Below are positions 1-9,600 of a stretch of 64,000 nt of DNA, piece by piece. The notes under the pieces are model-generated. The model saw nothing but the letters and a program-made list of their open reading frames with translations. It made no database searches and was not told where the DNA came from. Every line of letters begins with the position of its first letter. Positions within the stretch are counted from its first letter, which is position 1. The stretch is from JAFAHD01 sp035654355 (lineage in GTDB: Bacteria > Vulcanimicrobiota > Vulcanimicrobiia > Eremiobacterales > Eremiobacteraceae), in contig DASRXC010000002.1 of the NCBI GenBank assembly GCA_035654355.1, forward strand, positions 1-64,000. Reading direction: 5' to 3'. The translations under genes were made by a program, and so were the position numbers.

Positions 1-506
1 GCGAGAAACTGGTGCCCGACCGGCTCCGGGAACGCGACGAAGAAGCTGATCGAGAATTCGTCCGCCGGCAGCACCGCGAGCAGTTTACCATCCTCTTCAA
101 ACCACGCGGGTTCGCGTAACTCGAGATAGCGGCGCTCGTTCGGCTGCTCTCGCAGCCCTACATTCGCGATCTCCTGCGCGAACGGCAGCGCACTTCCGTC
201 GAGGATCGGCACTTCGCCGCCTTCGACCGCGATCGCCGCGTTGTCGACGCCCATGCCGCTGAGTGCCGCAAGCACGTGCTCGACCGTATTGACAGTGCCG
301 CCTGGACCGCCTAGCGCCGTGCAGCGCGTTGTCGAGCGCACCGCATCCGGCGTTGCCGCGATGGCGCCGCCGCCAGGCAATGGAAACGAAAAACCGGCAT
401 CCGCCGGCGCTGGAGAAACCGTCACTGCGCAGTTGGATCCGGTGTGAAGACCGACTCCGCGCAGCGTGAATTCGCGGGCCAGCGTGTGCTGTTTCAGCGC
501 GTTCAC
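1..506 (-). CDS. lpxC: UDP-3-O-acyl-N-acetylglucosamine deacetylase, N-terminal part (cut by window edge)
   Basis: LpxC removes the acetyl group from UDP-3-O-acyl-GlcNAc, the committed step of lipid A synthesis, in the cytoplasm with a zinc ion. The visible 168 residues carry the family signature GVGLHTG at residues 17-23 and the first metal-ligand region TVEHVLAAL (E76-H77), then a GMGVDN stretch. I take the GTG at 506 as start because it places GVGLHTG where the family has it; no strong ribosome-binding site is visible. It lies 15 nt downstream of lpxD on the same strand, so the two lipid A genes are probably co-transcribed. The C-terminal catalytic half lies outside the window. Confidence 0.93.
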   Translation of the reverse strand, partial: MNALKQHTLAREFTLRGVGLHTGSNCAVTVSPAPADAGFSFPLPGGGAIAATPDAVRSTTRCTALGGPGGTVNTVEHVLAALSGMGVDNAAIAVEGGEVPILDGSALPFAQEIANVGLREQPNERRYLELREPAWFEEDGKLLAVLPADEFSISFFVAFPEPVGHQFL

Positions 507-521
507 AACTGCACGTGCTGG

Positions 522-1565
522 TTACCGGCGCTTGCGCAGTTCCGCCACTGCGTCCATGAGCTCGCGCACTTGCTCGAAGAGTTTAGGCAGCTTTTTGAAC
601 ATGACCTTCTGCGCCATCTCGTCGCGGATGGGCAGCGCGGGCGTGCCCCACACTTTTGAATTCGCGGGAAGATCTGATGTGATGCCGGTCTGTCCGCCGG
701 CGATCGTCATGTCGCCGATCTTGATGTGACCGTTCACGCCGACTTGTCCAGCGAGGGTGACGATCGCGCCGACATCAGTGGAGCCGGCGATGCCGACCTG
801 CGCGCACAGCGTGCTGTCCTCGCCGATGTTGCAGTTGTGCCCGATCTGCACGAGGTTGTCGATCTTCGTTCCCGACCCGATCGTCGTCGAACCCGTCACG
901 GCCCGGTCGATCGCCGAACACGCGCCGATCTCCACGCGATCGCCGACAACGACGTTGCCGAGCTGCGGGATCTTGATCTGCTCGCGTCCGACGCGCACGA
1001 AGCCGAAACCGTCGGCGCCGATGACGCAATTCGCGTGCAAGATGCAGTCGTCGCCGACAATGCAGTCGGCGAGCACGCATGCACGCGGATGCAGCAGCGT
1101 GCGCGCACCGATCGCCGCATTAGGACCGACGTACGAGCCGGCCAACAAAATGGCGCCATCGCCGAGGCGAGCGCCCGCACTGATGACGACGCCGGGGCCG
1201 ATCCACACGCCCGCGCCGCGCGTCACGCCAGCTTCGAACACTGCACTTGGATGCGTGAACTCGCCGTGCGGCAGCGGCGGTGCGAACGAGGCGAGAATCG
1301 CGGCCAGCGCCGCGCGCACATCGTCGGCGAGCAGGAGCGCTTTCGGACCGCGCTCGACCGCGTGCGCAGCCCGCGGCACGATCACCGCAGACGCGCGCGA
1401 TGCGAGCGCGCGCGCGATCCATTTCTCGTCGACAGCGAATGTCAGCGCGCCGGGCGCAGCGTCTTCAACCGACGAGACGCGCTCGATCGCGATACCGGCA
1501 TCGCCGGCAAGCGTCGCGCCGGCGAGCGCGGCGAGGTCGCCGAGCCGCTGCGGTGCGGTGGTCAC
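522..1565 (-). CDS. lpxD: UDP-3-O-acylglucosamine N-acyltransferase
   Basis: LpxD adds the second acyl chain (from acyl-ACP) to UDP-3-O-acyl-glucosamine in the lipid A pathway. The 347-residue protein has the N-terminal UDP-binding domain (about 1-100) followed by a long run of hexapeptide repeats of the left-handed beta-helix type, including the IGHNCNIGED stretch that carries the expected catalytic histidine, and a short C-terminal helix rich in Leu, Glu and Arg. Length matches the family. It starts with GTG ten nucleotides after the stop of a small Skp/OmpH-like lipoprotein gene and is followed by lpxC, so lipid A and outer-membrane-protein assembly genes form one transcription block. Confidence 0.95.
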   Translation of the reverse strand: MTTAPQRLGDLAALAGATLAGDAGIAIERVSSVEDAAPGALTFAVDEKWIARALASRASAVIVPRAAHAVERGPKALLLADDVRAALAAILASFAPPLPHGEFTHPSAVFEAGVTRGAGVWIGPGVVISAGARLGDGAILLAGSYVGPNAAIGARTLLHPRACVLADCIVGDDCILHANCVIGADGFGFVRVGREQIKIPQLGNVVVGDRVEIGACSAIDRAVTGSTTIGSGTKIDNLVQIGHNCNIGEDSTLCAQVGIAGSTDVGAIVTLAGQVGVNGHIKIGDMTIAGGQTGITSDLPANSKVWGTPALPIRDEMAQKVMFKKLPKLFEQVRELMDAVAELRKRR

Positions 1566-1575
1566 CGCACCCTGC

Positions 1576-2004
1576 TCATTTCGGCGACGGCGACGGCTCG
1601 GGGATGTGCAACGCCTTCATGACGTCCGGGGTGATGTCGTCGCCGCCGTAGGCAGTGCCTTCTTTCGTGACGACGATCTGATAATTGCGCTGCTTCGCGA
1701 TGTCGGTGACCGCGGTACGCACGTCGTTGGTGACTTCGTCGTTCCAGCGTTTTTCCTCGTCCTGGAACTGCGCGAGAGCCTTGCGCTTCTCCGCAGGGCT
1801 GACTTTGCTTTGCGAGATCGCCTGATAATTTGCTTGCAACTGATTGTAATAATTCTGGAACTTGGGCCAATTCGCCTCAAGCTCGCTCACGCGGACGACG
1901 GCGATGCGAGAATGCGTCTGTGCGCAGCCGCCGAGCGAGAGCGCGGCCAGCGCGAGCGCGGCCGGTACGATGAATGAGAGATGATGTCTTCGACTGTCTG
2001 TCAC
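1576..2004 (-). CDS. Skp/OmpH-like small lipoprotein
   Basis: 142-residue exported protein with a lipobox (LSLGGC, Cys27) and an OmpH/Skp-like body: a helical region rich in Gln, Lys and Glu, then a beta-rich end with the signature A-Y-G-G-D-D-I-T-P-D-V. Skp-type proteins hold unfolded outer-membrane proteins in the periplasm on their way to BamA. The same closing signature recurs twice in the product at 3386-4180, so these are paralogues. The start overlaps the stop of the upstream gene by four bases (ATGA), which suggests translational coupling. It ends in a short Pro-Ser tail. The exact role is inferred from family and position between bamA and lpxD. Confidence 0.75.
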   Translation of the reverse strand: MTDSRRHHLSFIVPAALALAALSLGGCAQTHSRIAVVRVSELEANWPKFQNYYNQLQANYQAISQSKVSPAEKRKALAQFQDEEKRWNDEVTNDVRTAVTDIAKQRNYQIVVTKEGTAYGGDDITPDVMKALHIPEPSPSPK

Positions 2005-3383
2005 GATCTGCTCCCGGAAGGCTCGAGTGATGGTGTCGACGATGGAACGGAGTTGGTATCCGATGATTGCGATGATTCAGGCGAAGGCGACGGCAGCGCA
2101 GCGATCGCCTTGATGACCTGGTCGGTAAGGTCGACGGCGTGACCTGCGCCGCGAATCGAACTGAACACGATCGCCACGCCGCGCTCGCGCGCGACCTCGC
2201 CGACCTGCGCTTGTACTTGGTCGATGATCTTCGAATAGAGGTCGCGCCGCTGCGCGCTCAGCTGTTGCGCTTCGTCGGCGAGCGCAGCGTCGTCGATGAA
2301 CTGCATGTGGCCGATCGCGCTGTACTTAGCGACCAGCTGTTTGCGCGTCTGCTGGTATGCGGCGAGCGCCTTGGTGAACTCCGCCGAGTACTGCGCTTGG
2401 TTCTCCGCGTGGATCTTGTCGAGCTCTGCGCGCGTCTTGGGATCTTTTTCGAGTTGCGCATTGGCGTTGGCGACTTGTTGCTGGTACTGCGTGCCCAAGC
2501 CCGCGAGCTGCGTACGTAGCTGGTCGTTCATCTGTTTTTGGCGCGCCTTGAGCTTGTCGTTCGTATCGTTCATCATGCTGACGCGCGCGGCGTTGTACCG
2601 TGTAGCCGCGTCGCGCTGCAATGACTCCTGGTAACTCTTCAGATCCGCGTTATCGCGCGCCTTGAGCGAGTTGATCAGCGCCTCTTCGCGCGTTTCGATG
2701 TTCGCCAGCTGGCTTTCGGCCTGCTGGCGCTGGTCTTGTGAGATATTGAGATCTTCGAGCTGCGTCTTGAGGTTCAGCCGTTGCGTTTGCGACTGCCTCG
2801 CGAGCTGGATCTGGTAGTCGGTCTCTTGCCGCTCGAGCTGGGCACGACGCGCGGCGAGCTTTAACCCCGTCTCTTGCTGCAGCTGCCGTGCGACCGCTTG
2901 CAAATGCTGGCCGTCGGCGGTGAAAAGCTGCTTCTGATAATCGCCGTAGGCCTTGAGCGCATCTTGTTGGATCTTTTGCGCCTGCGCGCCGAGCTGTTGG
3001 CCGATCGGCGTCGCCTGACCGGTCGTATGCGCTTGCAACGCTGCGATCGCGGCGGCCTCACGTTGTCCGTAGTACATGCGCCGCTGCGTCATCTCTTGTT
3101 GGAACAGCTGATCCGCCGCAGCGAGCTGCTCTTCCATCTGCGCCTGCGCTTGACGCTGCGCATCGGTTTGCGGCACGGGCGCGTTTTGCGCCTGTCCGTT
3201 CAACAGCGTGATCTGCGCCTGCAGCTGATCGAGCTCGACATGAAGCGGATGCGCATCGATGATCTTATCCATGTCGATGTATCCGGCCGCGTTGCCGTGG
3301 CCGATCATCGGCAGGCTGCCTTTCGAACACCCGCTCAGGGCGACGACGAGCGACGCAACGGCGACGAGCTGGATTTGCCGCAA
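2001..3383 (-). CDS. long Skp/OmpH-like coiled-coil lipoprotein
   Basis: 460-residue protein with a signal peptide and lipobox (ALSGC, Cys19), followed by about 350 residues very rich in Gln, Ala, Leu, Glu and Arg that should form long coiled coils, and an OmpH-like segment near the C-terminus (GHMQFIDDAAL... and a GVAIVFSSIRGAG stretch). The last 35 residues are Ser/Pro-rich and probably disordered. Ordinary Skp is about 160 residues, so this is an enlarged, lipid-anchored relative. The start is a TTG two bases after the preceding stop, and the gene overlaps the next one by four bases. It may act as a periplasmic holdase or an envelope spacer; function is inferred. Confidence 0.7.
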   Translation of the reverse strand: MRQIQLVAVASLVVALSGCSKGSLPMIGHGNAAGYIDMDKIIDAHPLHVELDQLQAQITLLNGQAQNAPVPQTDAQRQAQAQMEEQLAAADQLFQQEMTQRRMYYGQREAAAIAALQAHTTGQATPIGQQLGAQAQKIQQDALKAYGDYQKQLFTADGQHLQAVARQLQQETGLKLAARRAQLERQETDYQIQLARQSQTQRLNLKTQLEDLNISQDQRQQAESQLANIETREEALINSLKARDNADLKSYQESLQRDAATRYNAARVSMMNDTNDKLKARQKQMNDQLRTQLAGLGTQYQQQVANANAQLEKDPKTRAELDKIHAENQAQYSAEFTKALAAYQQTRKQLVAKYSAIGHMQFIDDAALADEAQQLSAQRRDLYSKIIDQVQAQVGEVARERGVAIVFSSIRGAGHAVDLTDQVIKAIAALPSPSPESSQSSDTNSVPSSTPSLEPSGSRS

Positions 3384-3385
3384 GG

Positions 3386-4180
3386 CTACTTCAGCGACGA
3401 CAGCACGTCGGCGGTCACATCGGTGCCACCGTACACCCGGTCTGCCTGATCGATCACCAGCAGCAGCTTATGTTTGCGCGCGACATCAGACACCGCTTTT
3501 TCGATCTCGTCGTTGAGCGGCTGGATGTCTTTCTTCTGCTCGTCTTTGAGCTTTGCGTTGAACTGCGCGACGATCGTCGCCTGATCGGACTGGCTCTTGC
3601 CGGCCATCTGCGTCTGCATCTGCTGGCCGAGTTGTTGACGCGCCTGCGCGAACGCCTGCGCCGCCGCCTTGGCTTTGGGCAGCTGATCGATCTGCGTCTG
3701 GTCGACATAGCCGACCTCTGAGGGCGGCGGTGTGTTCACCGGCGGCACGATGACGCCTGACTGCCCGATCGTGGAGAGCACGTCTTTGGTGATGTCCTGG
3801 CCGCCGTAAATGACGATCTGCTTGTCGACGACGACGCTCATACTCTTCTGCGCGGCGACCAGCGCGATCGCGGTCTGCGCCCGACTGAGCAGCGGATCGA
3901 ACAGCTCGTGCTGCTTGGCAGCGAGCTTCTGATTGAAGTCGCCGTAGATGCGCTGCTGATCAGCTTGGCTCTTGCCTTTGATCGCGGCCTGGAAATCGCG
4001 TGCCGTCTGATCTCGGAACTGGGAGAACTGGACCTGGGCCGATGCGAACGCCGGCAAGGCGCCGATGGCCGATTGGTCGACGAAGCCGATGTCGTTGATG
4101 TCGACCGCGAGCGCCTGCGGCGCAAGCGCCAGTGCGGCGACGATCGCGACCGCGATCGCCGAAATGAACCGTATGTGCAT
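3386..4180 (-). CDS. tandem-duplicated Skp/OmpH-like periplasmic protein
   Basis: 264-residue protein with a clear Sec signal peptide (hydrophobic core, cleavage after about A25) and two consecutive OmpH-like modules, about 27-140 and 155-264. Each module begins with a G-[FY]-V-D-Q motif, continues with a Gln/Lys-rich helix and closes with the same signature (IYGGQDITKDVL and VYGGTDVTADVL), joined by a Pro-rich linker. The small lipoprotein at 1576-2004 has one such module. It sits 18 nt after bamA, the usual place of skp/ompH, and probably serves as a periplasmic chaperone for outer-membrane proteins. A single protein with two modules could supply two arms of the Skp trimer. Confidence 0.78.
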   Translation of the reverse strand: MHIRFISAIAVAIVAALALAPQALAVDINDIGFVDQSAIGALPAFASAQVQFSQFRDQTARDFQAAIKGKSQADQQRIYGDFNQKLAAKQHELFDPLLSRAQTAIALVAAQKSMSVVVDKQIVIYGGQDITKDVLSTIGQSGVIVPPVNTPPPSEVGYVDQTQIDQLPKAKAAAQAFAQARQQLGQQMQTQMAGKSQSDQATIVAQFNAKLKDEQKKDIQPLNDEIEKAVSDVARKHKLLLVIDQADRVYGGTDVTADVLSSLK

Positions 4181-4198
4181 TATCCTTCTTCCGTGCTC

Positions 4199-6445
4199 CT
4201 AGAATGCTTGGCCAAAGCCGAACGAGATGTGTCCCCCCTGCTGACTTGTGGCCAGATCGATGCGGATCTGCTGCGGCAGAATGGGAGTCGTCAGACGGAT
4301 GCCGATCCCGACGTCCGTCAGAAAACTGTATGGCAATTGCCTATACGTCACTTTCGGCAGAGCCCCTGGCACGGAGGGCGCGTGCGGGCCCGAAGGAGGC
4401 TGCGGAGTCGGCTCCGGCGTCGGCCCGGGCACCGCTTGGACATACGGCGCGCTGCCCGAGTCCGTGAAGAACACGACTTCTAGTTTTCTATCTGAGGTGA
4501 CAGGCACCCGCAATTCAGCTTGACCGAGGAGCTCGCGATTGCCGTAATAGACATACTTAGTCCCGCGCAGCTGCTGGTCCGAGAGGCTGAAAAGCTCGTT
4601 ATATGGGAGCGTCGTTCCACCCGACGAGAAGCCCCACACGAAATTGAAGCCGAACGTCGAGTGCCGCCGGACCGGATAGAAGCGCGTGAGCTGGAAGATG
4701 CCTTTATCGTACCGGAAATTCGATCCGATGAATGGTCCAGATATCTCGTTGTAAATCGAGGTCACGCCGCCATAGCGCGGGTTTTGCACGTCGTCGCGGT
4801 TGTCGCGCACGAGACTTGCATTCAGCGAATTGAGCGTCGAAGAGGGCTGATTGGCGCCGACCGTCACCGCACCGCCGGGCGTCGTGACGCCCAGGCTGGT
4901 CTGATCGAGCAGCTTGTTGGGGAAGCCCTGGGCGGTGAACGCCTGATATAATCTCGTCGCCGACAGCCCATAGTACAGACGCGTCCAATCCGCGACGGGA
5001 TGGCCGGTCGTCAGCGAAAGACCCGACTGGCGCGATGAATAGTTCGCAAAGATTCCGGTGCACGGAGTAGAGCTGGCGGTGCACGCTCCCCCTGACGTGC
5101 CGGGCTGCGGCGTGGCGGTGAGAGGACCGGTCACCGTGCCGCCCGGCGGCGAGAGCGAGTAGAACGGATTATTGCCGGACTCTTTGTAGACCGGATACGG
5201 CTGGTTGCTGACCACATTGTTGAAGATGTTGATGGCAAGCGACGTCGCCTTGAACTTGTGCAGATACGGAATCGTGATGCCGAAGTTGACGTTCGAGGTG
5301 TACTGGCCGCGCGATGCGGCGATCGACGCGCCGTTGCCGGTGCCGTTGACGTTGCTCTCCGAATACGAGATGTTGCCAGACAGGCCTTGGCCGTACGTAC
5401 CGCCGCCGCCGTAGCTCAGACCGACGCTGGCGGTGCCGGTGCGCTGCTCTTGCACCGTCCACACAAGCGTCACGTAACCGCACTTGTCGCCGAACGGTTT
5501 GATCGACAGATCGACCGTTTTGAAGAATTGCGTGTTGTTGATCGCGTCGTAGTCGCGGCGCAGCCGATTGTCGGTGATGAGATCGCCCGGCTTGAGGAGC
5601 AGCAGGCGGCGGATGACGTAGTCTTTCGTCTTCGAGTTGCCGACGATCTCCACGGCGCCGACTTTCGATTCGCACACGGTGACGTCGACCGTGCCTGCGC
5701 TGTTGGGATCCACGCTGCCGTCGACGATTGCGGAGAAGCCGAGATCCTTGTACAGGTTTTGGATCGCCTGCAGGTCGTCGCTGAACACCTGCTGCGAGAA
5801 GGTCGAGCCCGGCTTGGTGTGCATCACCGAAAGGATCGCCTGCGTGTTGATGACCTTGTTGCCGCTGACGTCGATCTTGGTGACGGTCACGCCTTCCTTG
5901 ATGTCGATCAGGAGGTTGCCGTTCGGATCGATGTGGATGTTGCGAACGTGGCGCGTGCCAGTGTACCCGAGCTTGTCATAATACGAATTGATCTTGGCGA
6001 CGTCGTCGCGCAGCGTGTTCGTGTCGAGCACCGAGCCGGTCGACGTGTCCATGAGCGCGGTGAGGATGTCGCTGCTGACATGGGTATTGCCGTCGAACGT
6101 GATCTTGGTGACGACCGGATTCTCGATCACGATGAACGTCACGGCGACGCCGCCGGGCGTCGCGCGCAAATCAGTCTTGACGTCTGAGAAATAGCCGAGC
6201 CCGAGGATCGCGTTCTGATCGGCGGCGATCTGCTTGGTGTCCAGCGGCGTGCCCGGGCGCGTGCGGATGACCGCACCGATACGGTCCGTCGGGACGTGCG
6301 TGTTGCCTCGTATGTTCACGGCGGTGACGATCGGAGTCGGTGCGGCGGGCGACGCTTGCGGCAGCAGCGCTACGATGATCGCCGCTGCGGCCAACACCGC
6401 AGCCGCACAGCGTACGACTAGAGACAGCAGTTGGGGACTCCTCAT
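4199..6445 (-). CDS. bamA: outer membrane protein assembly factor BamA
   Basis: BamA is the central beta-barrel of the machine that inserts beta-barrel proteins into the outer membrane. The 748-residue product has a signal peptide, a series of POTRA repeats (repeated V-x-[IV]-x-G-N patterns such as VNIRGNTHV, ITFDGNTHV and IDVSGNKVI, to about residue 350) and a C-terminal barrel ending in aromatic strands (HISFGFGQAF). The final Phe is the usual barrel-targeting residue. A Pro/Thr-rich insertion (about 650-690) lies in a late extracellular loop. GTG 6448 and ATG 6445 are adjacent possible starts; I chose the ATG. It lies between tamB and the Skp-like genes on the same strand. Confidence 0.92.
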   Translation of the reverse strand: MRSPQLLSLVVRCAAAVLAAAAIIVALLPQASPAAPTPIVTAVNIRGNTHVPTDRIGAVIRTRPGTPLDTKQIAADQNAILGLGYFSDVKTDLRATPGGVAVTFIVIENPVVTKITFDGNTHVSSDILTALMDTSTGSVLDTNTLRDDVAKINSYYDKLGYTGTRHVRNIHIDPNGNLLIDIKEGVTVTKIDVSGNKVINTQAILSVMHTKPGSTFSQQVFSDDLQAIQNLYKDLGFSAIVDGSVDPNSAGTVDVTVCESKVGAVEIVGNSKTKDYVIRRLLLLKPGDLITDNRLRRDYDAINNTQFFKTVDLSIKPFGDKCGYVTLVWTVQEQRTGTASVGLSYGGGGTYGQGLSGNISYSESNVNGTGNGASIAASRGQYTSNVNFGITIPYLHKFKATSLAINIFNNVVSNQPYPVYKESGNNPFYSLSPPGGTVTGPLTATPQPGTSGGACTASSTPCTGIFANYSSRQSGLSLTTGHPVADWTRLYYGLSATRLYQAFTAQGFPNKLLDQTSLGVTTPGGAVTVGANQPSSTLNSLNASLVRDNRDDVQNPRYGGVTSIYNEISGPFIGSNFRYDKGIFQLTRFYPVRRHSTFGFNFVWGFSSGGTTLPYNELFSLSDQQLRGTKYVYYGNRELLGQAELRVPVTSDRKLEVVFFTDSGSAPYVQAVPGPTPEPTPQPPSGPHAPSVPGALPKVTYRQLPYSFLTDVGIGIRLTTPILPQQIRIDLATSQQGGHISFGFGQAF

Positions 6446-6615
6446 CACTACGGGCTCACCGCGGACGCCGTTTCCGGGGCAGACAACCGAGCGGACGGCG
6501 GCCCGTTTGTTGCCGCCGCCCGCGAAAGCTTATGGGCCGCGTTGGCGTAGGTTGTTCGACGCTTGAGTTTGCGACGTTTTCTTTGGGTTTCCTGCCCGGC
6601 GCGCCCAGCGCGACG

Positions 6616-9600
6616 TCACTGAAACGTCACACGCAACCGGGCTTGGTACGACACGAATCCTGAGGGAGATGTCGTCGTCGTGATGTCGAGCGCGCCGTTG
6701 TAGCGAATCTGGTACGACGCTCCCCAGTATTGCGTGATCGGTTGCTCAGTTGTCTGCCCGTAGATCAAGGAGATGGTCGGGGTGACGAATTTCCGCACCT
6801 CGAGCACGATCTGGCCGAGCTGATTAAATTCTATGAAAACTTCCTCAACGCTCAGCGATTGCGCGAGCGCGGTCGAGAACGGCGACAGGATGTTCTGCGT
6901 CAACTCGGCGCCGAGCAGCCGCGTCGCACTCGTGCCGACCGTTTGCCCGGTCACGCCGCCGGCGAACGCGCCGACCGCTGAACCGCCGACGATCGTCGCG
7001 AGGATCTGCTCGGGCGTCTGGCCGCTGCTCGACGACATAACCGTGTTGAGGCGATCGACGCGTCCTGAAACGTCCAGCGAGATGCGGTCACCGCTGATGA
7101 GCGTCGACGCCGTCGCGTCCAGTGACGGCAACACGCCTTGATCCGGATCGAACGAGAGCACACCGTGTTCGACGCGGAAGGTCACGCCAAACGCGCTGAT
7201 CGTGCCGCGTCGGCTCGCGAACGCCCCCGACAATTTTGGATCGCGAACGCTGCCGGCGATATCGAGCGTGCCCTCGGTCGTCAGATCGACCGGCCCGCCG
7301 CGCACGCGCACGTTTTGGGCCGCGGTTGCGAGCTGCAGATTCACCGACGGCAAATCGAACAGCGACGGCGCGGGCGTCGCGAGCGCAGCCTGCGTCAACA
7401 CGTGCTGGCCGGGCGGATACACGCCGCCGCCATACACGATGATGTGACCGGACCGCAAAGGCGGCAGCCCGGGCGCGTTTATCGTGGCAGGCGGCGCGGT
7501 GTCGCCGAGCGTCGTCGCGAGGCGGATGATCGCGTCCAATGGGATGTTACCATCGCGCAGCGTCACGTTGCCGGCGAACAGCGGCGTTTCGCCAGACTTG
7601 GTGAGCCCGATATCGCCGTTCACCGTTCCGGATATCCAATCGGGCACGGACAGTGGCACTTGTTTTGCCTGCAGGTTCATGTAATACGCCAAGCCCGGCG
7701 TATGACGCAAGCCGACGGCCGGCACGACGAATGCGCGCCCGCCACCTGTGAACGAGCCGTTGCCGACTGTACCCGAGAAGTCCGATAGCGCGATCGCATC
7801 GTGTGAAAGGTCGACGTCCGCGCTGATCGCGTGAACCGGCACCGTTTGGAATGGCGACGTGACCTCGCCGTGGCGCAGACGCGCGCTGCCTTGCAGTTCC
7901 GGCCTGCCCGCCGTGCCCGAGAGCGTCGCGTTCGCATCAAGCGTGCCTGCGATCGTGCCGAACTTCTTGACGAGCGGATCGAACGCCGCAAGTTGCACCG
8001 CATCCGCGGCGGCGTGCATGGCGATCGGACTGTGCGCCGGACCGAGTCCGAACGGTGAAAGCTCGATCGGCAGCGTGCCCGCGAGCGTGATCTTCCCGTG
8101 ATCGCCGGCGAGCTGTGCCGATGTGTCGCCGATCGAAAGCTGGTTTCTCTGAAACGTCGCGTGCGCCGAGATCTGATCGTACGCGACGCCGTATACCTCG
8201 CCCGGATGCGCGGCGATCGTCGTGCTCAACACGGGATGGCGGATGTCGCCGCCGAGCCGCAGCTCAGCCTGCGCGCTGCCGCGCGCGTCGAAGCCAGGCG
8301 ACACGAATTGCGCGGCGCCGCGCAAGTCGTCGATGGTCACCTGCGCCGCGCCTTGCAGCGAGCCGTTGGTCTTGATCTGCGCGGCGGCGGTCGCTTGACC
8401 GAACGCCGTCTGCACCAACGCGTTGCGCAACGCCATGTGCGCGAGATCGGCTTCGATGCTTCCGCGCGCTTGCAGCAGCGCTAACCTGTGAACGAAGGCG
8501 TCATGCGTTTCGAAGGAGACGTCGACCGCTGGTTTTGAGAAGGTTCCGCGCAAGCTGCCGTGCGCGTCAAGTGTACCGCGCAAACGCATGTCCTCGAGGC
8601 CGGCCAGGCGTCCGACGAGCCCGAGGTCGACGCCTGACGCGCTAGCGATCGCGTTGTAGCTTGCGTCGCTCAGCTCCGGAATCGCATGGCGGTGCGTGTG
8701 GAACAACAGGTCGCCAGAAACCGTCGTTGCGCCGAGCACGGAGCGCTGCGCAGCGTCGACGTGCAAGCCGTCTCCGCGAGCCGGACCGAATGAAGTGACG
8801 ACCGAGCCGAGCGGAATGCCGAGAGCCGCGGCATCCTGCAGTGAGATCTCGCCATGCGCCTGCGTGGTGCCCGGCGCGAGAGTCAGCACGAGAGTCATCG
8901 GGCCGGTGCCGAGAAGCACGTCGCGACCCTCAAAGAAATCGTTGACGTCCGATAGATCGACGCGCGGGCTGGCGGCGATTACATGCGCGCGTTCGGCGCC
9001 ATAGCTTCCGGAGAGCGCAAGTCGCGAGGTACCCAACTGGATCGTGCCGTCGTTGAGTGCGATCGCTCCCGCTTGGTACGAAAATGTACTGCCCGTGTCG
9101 AGGAGCGTGACGCCACGCAGCGTTGAGGCGGGGCTATCGAATCTGCCAGTGACGTGCGGAGCAGTTATGCTTCCCTGAACGGCTGCGTCGGCATTCAGCG
9201 TGCCGGTGACGGGCATCGAGCTTGGCAGAAAATTCGCGAGCAAGCTGCCGAGATCGCCCTCGCGGACCGACGCAGTGGCGTCGAGAGTCGCCGCGGCGAG
9301 CGATCCACCCAGTGCGACGTTGTGCGCGGCTCCCCTGACGCGGATGCGCGTCTGCGCTACATCGACATCCACGATGGCGCGCAGCACGTTGCCGGCGTAC
9401 TCGAGTTCTGCCGAGCCCCCAAGCGGCATTGAGTGAAAGCGTGCTTCCGCGAGCGACACCGATGCGCTGACGTCAGGCCCGCCGCGCGAATTCGCGACGT
9501 GCGCGAGGACGACGCCGTTGCCGGCCTCGAGCGGCACGCCTGCCGGTGCGAGCGCCGCAACGTCGATGCCGTTTGCGAAGACGTTGGCGCTCGTCGCGGT

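Noticed and set aside
726..1977. Two long plus-strand frames across the lpxD and Skp-like genes
   Set aside because: They are antisense shadows with biased composition; lpxD on the other strand is unmistakable.
5258..6187. 309-codon plus-strand frame
   Set aside because: Antisense to the POTRA-coding part of bamA; composition is a mirror of the coding strand.
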